Below are positions 58,542-64,000 of a stretch of DNA of 64,000 bases, piece after piece. Positions within the stretch are counted from its first letter, which is position 1. Each line of letters opens with the position of its first letter. The DNA lies in NCBI RefSeq assembly GCF_963675165.1, contig NC_087389.1, positions 5,306,120 through 5,370,119 of the forward strand, given 5' to 3'. This stretch comes from Halichondria panicea. Lineage: Eukaryota > Porifera > Demospongiae > Suberitida > Halichondriidae. The notes beneath the pieces are model-generated. The model had not been told where the DNA came from. It saw only the letters and a program-made list of their open reading frames with translations, and ran no database searches. Both the position numbers and the translations under genes were made by a program.

Positions 58542-59066
58542 CATTTTGGTGATCTTGATGTCTGAGATGCGGAGGACGAGCTGTAGCTTAACAAGTATCA
58601 TCTTGGGGCTGTATTTGATCTCAGACTTGATGCTAGTAATTGGATACCTAGGAATAATAAAGGGTGCATGTATAATAGATATAGCATGAAAGCGAGTAGG
58701 GACCGTATGACTTTTATTAAACGCTTGTAACATGGTATAAAGTACAATACAATTTGATCAAAATTGATATTAGTTGGCAACGTTTTTACAAGCTAGGCCT
58801 ATATATAGCTGAAGTTTGGTTTGTAGTTTCTCTATTATTATAGTCTATAGCTGAAATTGTAGTCAAGGCATTAAATAAAAACACAGCATATATACACATG
58901 TAGCTATACACACCACGACAATAACACTATAACATTTCAGAGAGACAGTTCACCAGCCAAGAGAGCGTACATATTTTATATGTTGAACACATTCACTCAC
59001 AGAGTAAAGAATCTCCGATTCATTGCATACGGCTCGTTCTCTAAATAGAAACCGTCAAAGTCCACT
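58542..59066 (-). CDS. Two exons of a large minus-strand gene, possibly UBR4-like
   Basis: Exons 59001..59066 (ctgcag|A-GTG, donor CT|gtgagt) and 58542..58647 (cctag|G-TAT, donor ATG|gtgagt) join in phase. The joined stretch contains D-F-D-G-F-Y-L-E-N-E-P and, later, S-I-K...V-K-L...I-S-D-I-K-I-T-K-M. UBR4 (p600, an N-recognin E3 ligase) has a similar F-D-G-Y-Y-L-E-S-D-P followed by S-I-K-V...V-K-L...K-R-T-K-M-V. The match is by memory and short. Further possible exons lie at ~59397-59465 (S-A-Q-F-V-D-L-L-E-H-L) and ~59115-59180 (E-S-L-C-Q-G-Y-V-E-R-A-I). Confidence 0.4.
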
Positions 59067-59465
59067 CTGCAGCTATGAGTAGATGTGGGAGTTTTAGGGT
59101 GCATGGGTGGAGACTTGACTATTGAGGCTGTTAAGTAGGTCAATGGCTCTCTCTACATAGCCTTGGCATAGCGACTCCTGCATGGGGTTGAAATAAAGTC
59201 ATGTGATCATTACAGCTCAGATATTGAGTTACTTGTTTTCCTTGTGCGCAGTCATTATGCACCATGCGTACATATTAATTTTCATACCCTATAATTATAT
59301 ATACATACAGTGTGTTCAATCAGGAGCACATGGTACAATCCATACCCCACACCACATACCACAGAAAATGTGTACAGTCCATATACCCCCCACCACATAC
59401 CTTCTCCAGCACTTGCAGTGTGGAGATGGGCAGGTGCTCCAGGAGGTCCACGAACTGAGCTGACT

Positions 59466-60257
59466 TGCGGTCGTAAGTGGGCATCCAAGGCTACATCTCT
59501 CAGAGGGTCTCCACCTGCATGTCCACAGAGTAGAGATTATAATGCATGTATACCAGCTGCAGACACTTAAACGGGGGAGGAAGGGGGTCTAATACATGTA
59601 TCTCCCTTTTCCCTACTGCATAAGACAGCATTTAGCTACAATTCACTTATGCCACCTATGGTATACTGACTGCATGAGTATACAGTCTGTTTCAAGTAAT
59701 AATAAATTATTATATATTATAAGGGTTTTGTTTAGAGGGCCTCAAAGTGATTCAATATAGAAGCCCTGGGCCACAAATCGAGCGTGTATACGAACCTACT
59801 TGCTGTGGAATCTGACTGTACTGATAGAGGGTACGTGTGAGCAGTAACTTGTGTGCATACCAGCGCAAGGAGGTGGAGTTTTACTGGAGCAGAAATAGGA
59901 GATGAATAGAGAGAGAGAGGGTTCCTTAAAGGAGGACAGAAAGGTTTGGACTGGGGCACTGCAGGCCTCCTTGTCCGGCTCTGTGTGTGTGCGTGTGTGT
60001 GCGTGTGTGTGTGTGTTCAGGAAAATGCAGAATAGAGATTAATTGTACAAATTGTATAGGCTTCCATACGTAGACCTGACCAACTCTGTAGTATACGTAC
60101 CATAACTTATACGATAATGACAATGTATAGCTGTTATAATTATTCATACACGCATATAATTATATAACACACCGAAAAAGGAAGGCTTAACAATAATCAT
60201 ATAACAACATGTGACTTAGGCATAGAAGAATTAGTAAAAAAAAGGTACTTAACTATC
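59466..60257. other. Mostly non-coding, with a (GT)n tract
   Basis: A (TG)n tract lies at ~59982-60017. No supported exon; isolated acceptor-like CACACAG/AGCCGGAC on the minus strand near 59980. Confidence 0.35.
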
Positions 60258-61157
60258 ATGAATCGTGATCTGACTCACTACAACCGTTACGGACAACACT
60301 ACGGACAACAAAGTGATAGAGAGACTTTAGTACAAAGAGATAGAGAATACGGAGCAGTAGGGCAACAAGGGATTGACAGTGAATATGTAATAGAGGTAGC
60401 AGAAGAGGAGCCACTTCAACAAGACCAACCTGATCCAGCTGAGCAACAACTGTTACCAAGGATAGAACAATTAGAACGGCAACTACGTGTACATGAACAA
60501 AACTTACCGGCAAGAAGATACACAAACGTGTATACATGCGTATCAATTACAGTGGGTCTATTTGTACTGGCTATAGCTGGAATTGGAGCTGGAACTGGGC
60601 TAACAGCATACTACAACTTGAGCAGCAGTGAACATATGAAACATGCAACGTACGTGGTGATAGGCTCAAAATATTGCGGCATTAATGCAAGCCATATATA
60701 CGCTGGAATAACAGTAGGATTCAAAACTGATACAGGTACCAATTTTCAATGTATGCCAACTAACGAAAAACACGTGAGATACTACGGTGACCTTAAATCC
60801 AACTATACGAATTCAACTGAAATAGAGAAAGTAGTATACGGGAGAACTGTTAAGTATAAGACATTCCGTGAAGAGAACAATCTCATAGCTTCTTGTGCAT
60901 TGTGTAGAATCGATGGTCGCGAAGCCATAGAAACGCTGCCGGCTACCTATGTATGTGGTGACTCTTGGACAAAACAGCATGAAGGATATTTAATGACTGG
61001 TGGCATTTGTGTACATGCAGAGATGGAAGGGAAAATGGCCGACTCAAATCTTGAATATATAACACTGCATCATGAGGTACTGTCGGGGGACTCTACGCTA
61101 TTTCATTCTGTTTACAAGGATGATTATGTTTTAAGTTGTGTTGTGTGCTCTAAATAA
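60258..61157 (+). CDS. Type II membrane protein with sponge short-chain-collagen (C4-type) ectodomain
   Basis: Single exon, 299 aa, no introns. Residues 1-90 are hydrophilic and Gln/Glu-rich with a short heptad-like stretch (~70-85). Residues ~93-120 form one transmembrane segment (V-G-L-F-V-L-A-I-A-G-I-G-A-G). There is no signal peptide, so the C-terminus should be outside. The ectodomain (~128-299) carries the pattern of the C-terminal domain of sponge short-chain (spongin-like) collagens: Y-A-G-I-T-V-G-F, F-Q-C-M-P, C-A-L-C, P-A-T-Y-V-C...W-T, G-Y-L-M-T, and the final L-S-C-V-V-C-S-K. Four N-x-S/T sites are visible (for example N-A-S, N-Y-T, N-S-T). No Gly-X-Y collagen repeat is present. 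Role unknown; possibly cell surface or matrix contact. Confidence 0.72.
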   Translation: MNRDLTHYNRYGQHYGQQSDRETLVQRDREYGAVGQQGIDSEYVIEVAEEEPLQQDQPDPAEQQLLPRIEQLERQLRVHEQNLPARRYTNVYTCVSITVGLFVLAIAGIGAGTGLTAYYNLSSSEHMKHATYVVIGSKYCGINASHIYAGITVGFKTDTGTNFQCMPTNEKHVRYYGDLKSNYTNSTEIEKVVYGRTVKYKTFREENNLIASCALCRIDGREAIETLPATYVCGDSWTKQHEGYLMTGGICVHAEMEGKMADSNLEYITLHHEVLSGDSTLFHSVYKDDYVLSCVVCSK

Positions 61158-61975
61158 GATTGAATGTTACTCATAATTATACTACACAAGTACAGTGTAT
61201 GTCTCATCACCACTTGGCGAGAGCAACTTTCAAATCCACATGTACAGAGACACTAGAAATAAGGGACACTTCTTATGTAGTGATCTTAACATTGTAACAA
61301 ACATGCACAAACATACTGGACCACCCCAAACCTAACTACAGCCCCCCCCGGCCCCCTTGGGATCCAAGTCAGTACTGCACTATATATACACACCTGGTTG
61401 CTTCCTTCTCTTTTGCTGCCTCCTTGTGTTTCTTGGATGACCCCTTTCTCTCTCTCTCCGCTGCATTAGTGTGTGTGGTCTTTGCAAGGGGTGGTACGTA
61501 CACCAGGGCCGCATGTAGGAGCCTAAGCATTAAAGGGACCCCTTGTTAAGGACTGCACTCACATGGAGGAGATACAGGAGAGTGTCTGGAGGGCAAAAAG
61601 TGAAATATGCTTAACACCCCCAAATATTATAGTGCTACTTAATTCGATGCAAGTCAATGATAGTGCAAGTATACTACAGTCTATTGTGGTCACCCAATAT
61701 GAAGCAGGTCACCCTCATTATAGTCGTTACATGTACTGATTACAGTCAAATTTTTCTTATCAAAAGTTAGACAATCAAGCCTTAACCGTAAGATCTTCTT
61801 CAAATTTCTCCTTAACCGAAACGGCACTAAAAACTAGCAATTTTGAGCACTGCGGAGGATATGTACATATTTAAGCAACATTGAACCTTTCATAAGATAG
61901 CAAAACTAATGATAAACAGTATACATGTATGTACATTAATTAATAATTATACGTAATCAAGGTTAAGCCGCCAAG
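61158..61975. other. Spacer with one possible minus-strand exon
   Basis: On the minus strand ~61396-61500 reads as a lysine-rich segment (A-A-E-R-E-R-K-G-S-S-K-K-H-K-E-A-A-K-E-K-E-A-T) ending at a donor-like ACCAG|gtgtgt. It could be an exon of the gene at 58.5-59.1 kb, in which case the collagen-domain gene would sit in its intron. Low confidence. Confidence 0.25.
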
Positions 61976-63654
61976 TCAAGGAAATTCAGAGTTATATAAA
62001 GACAACTTCAGCTCAGTTGTTACTGGTTCATATCCATACTGCCCACTGGCTGTCAAGCATAAAGTTATGCTGGTAGTTTCATAGGGAGGAGAAAAACTAA
62101 TTCTCCATTCATTTTGACTCTCTGTAACTTGCACGGCAACATTCTCTGTAAACGATTTTGTGAGCGTCGATTGATAGTACCCGGTATTACGTACTTCTAT
62201 AGAGCCTGAACACCTCGCTGATCCACTGAGCTCCAGATTATGGTTGTCTCCAAGCCGGAAAGTGTTAAGAGCATCGGCGAAAGATGTCATAACAATGAAC
62301 AACACACTATGTCCATGTGTGAAGGTGCTTGGCCTACAAGTAGGTTGAGTAGGGGCAGAAACGAGAGTAAAAATTGTTCCGACAAACACATTGTATGTTT
62401 CATCCCTCCATGTCACGGCATTTATTTCAATTTTTTCTGTGGCTTGACTGTCCCATTTTAGCTGACTCAATGACTTCAGTCTGGAGGTGACTTGTGCACA
62501 GAGGGCTAGTAGTTCCGTGTCTTCCTTGCAGGCTAGAGCTCTTCTGGCAAAGCTCAGAGCACTCTCCATGCTCGTAATGGCTGTCTCGTGGTATTCTTTC
62601 TGTGCCCACAATTCTTTGAGGTCTTTCGTACAAGCATCGTCAATCTCCTTGTGTAGTTCTGTACGCCTTGCTTCAAGTTGTTGGATGAGACAATCAACCC
62701 TCCCATCAATTTGAGCTTTGTGTAATGGGGGTTTCTACTTTCTCCTTTTCAATCAAAGATGTATTTCAAGTTAGCTTTAAATTCTTTCAACTTTGATTCA
62801 GTGGTGTCAGCTAATTTGTGGATTGTCTCTTTTGCTTTAATTCTTGCTCCGTCATTGCTTCTGATAAAATTATTGTGACCATTGTGAGCGCTCACAAAAC
62901 AGTGTACACACACCAACGTCATACACGAGTCACAATACAGCTTGAGACCCTCCTCTGGGTGGACACTACAATAGTAGGTCTTCTTTCGGTGAAGCTTGCT
63001 TTGGCTTTCCTCGTCACCACTGACAAATCACCACTGACAATTTCGTGCGAACTAAACGTCTTGTATCGTTTGTGAGCTGCTAGACACTCGTTGCAGATGT
63101 GGGAGCAAGTGTTGCAATAAGCCACTGCATTGTTGTTATCCTCGCACTGCTGACAAGTGGCCGGGGTGTGTGTGTCCTCCTTGCTTGGTATTAATGTGTA
63201 GTCATTCAGAAACCCCTTCACTCCATTAGGGGGCACCTACAAGGGAATAGTTGAGGTATCTAATCATGTAACCAGACATGTACAAGTACATTGCAATGCA
63301 TAAACCACGTGTACATGGTAGTGTGCAACATGAAATTCCTAACAGGGAAAAAGCATGCAAAGGAAATTCACAATAATTATCAATAAAATATAGTCAATCA
63401 GCATGCAGTGTTATTTACAAATGATGAACGCATTCTACAACCTAGGCTATACGATATAGTCTCCTCCTTACCTGATGCTGTGTTCTGCACTGAGGACAGG
63501 TTAGGCTTTTCTTGTCTTCGGCTTTCTCGTGAGCTCCCTCCAGACAATGGAGACAGAAGCTGTGATAACACGGCAACACTTTGGGCTCTCTGAAACCACT
63601 CAGACACACACTACAACTCAACTCCTCAGCTACTGGTAACTCTATGCTGGCCAT
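61976..63654 (-). pseudogene. TRIM T16 (minus strand), decayed
   Basis: Exon 1 63472..63654 is intact (M-A-S-I-E-L-P-V start, RING with P-C-Y-H-S-F-C variant, CAG|gtaagg donor). Exon 2 starts at 63236 (V-P-P-N-G-V-K-G-F) and reads through B-box 1. At 63014-63041 a 14-bp tandem duplication (TCACCACTGACAA units) shifts the frame before B-box 2. More frame breaks follow at ~62745-62760 and ~62715. The coiled coil and T4/T5-type filamin-like end (61976-62611) are open. B-box 2 also carries changes (H-N-G-H-N-N). Confidence 0.82.
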
Positions 63655-64000
63655 TTTTTTTCAGTAGCACATGTTGTGTGTGTGCATGACATGTGACATG
63701 ATGGACTGATGGTTCCTACACACATTATCCCACTAATCAGGTTAGGCATGGAAACAACAGACCATGAACACAAATTAGTCATGCTGCTGGCCAAGGCATA
63801 GACCAGAGGAGGTTGGTCACGTTTCAACGGACGAATGTACTAGCTATCGATAGTTTTCTTATGTTACTTATAGAAAACTGTGCACATACACTATAATGTC
63901 TGACTGAAACTACTGTAGAAACTGGATTATTAGCACTTACTCGACTATAAGCGTATCTTTATTTTAAGTGCATGCTCAACTGCATTGTTGGTTTTTTATA
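63655..64000. other. Right-edge non-coding stretch
   Basis: Upstream region of T16, resembling the T5 upstream region (26161-26300: ACATGTGACATGATGGAC). Nothing coding seen. Confidence 0.4.

Noticed and set aside
59203..59570. Plus-strand ORFs with PHTT/PYTPHH runs
   Set aside because: Opposite strand of better-supported minus-strand exon candidates and low-complexity CACCACATAC repeats.

Overview
This window looks like nuclear DNA of a demosponge, in the style of Amphimedon. It has short GT-AG introns, AT-rich intergenic DNA packed with small foldback and terminal-inverted-repeat elements, and a membrane protein ending in the sponge short-chain-collagen (C4-type) domain. It also holds an NLR-like NACHT-LRR relic and a large expansion of RING/B-box (TRIM) genes. 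No bacterial features are visible. All functions are inferred from sequence reading; no database search was run.

Layout. 1-452: the 3' end of a gene coding a filamin-like segment plus a MIB/HERC2 domain. 1539-5351: two TRIM genes (T1, T2). 5486-6251: a 766-bp foldback element with a 6-bp target duplication. 7440-10002: a frameshifted NACHT-LRR (NLR) relic bracketed by direct repeats. 10-12.3 kb: repeats. 12301-52760 (minus strand): one complete 22-exon ALDH1L gene for 10-formyltetrahydrofolate dehydrogenase with a mitochondrial-type leader; every exon boundary could be placed and the reading phase closes throughout. Its fifth intron is about 30 kb (20028-50058) and contains almost the whole TRIM cluster (T3-T15), on both strands. 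52.8-61.2 kb: a 5S-rRNA-like fragment, repeats, a possible secreted protein with a frame break, scattered minus-strand exons of a large gene (possibly UBR4-like) and a type II membrane protein with a short-chain-collagen domain. 61976-63654 (minus): a decayed TRIM copy (T16).

The TRIM genes share one design. A short exon 1 carries the RING domain (about 59 codons, ending at a phase-0 donor after His-Gln). An intron of about 95-250 bp follows. A long exon 2 carries B-box 1, B-box 2, a coiled coil and a filamin/Ig-like C-terminus, which is a TRIM45-like order. Two RING subfamilies (MAESAV-type on plus, [15 protein letters not shown]-type) and at least three C-terminal subfamilies occur in different combinations around an almost invariant coiled coil, which suggests gene conversion or exon-scale reshuffling. 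About half the copies carry a disabling or weakening change: lost start, lost donor, frameshift, internal stop, deletion or missing zinc ligand. This is a birth-and-death family of candidate E3 ubiquitin ligases, probably innate-immune in role (inference), next to an NLR relic and interdigitated with a one-carbon metabolism gene.
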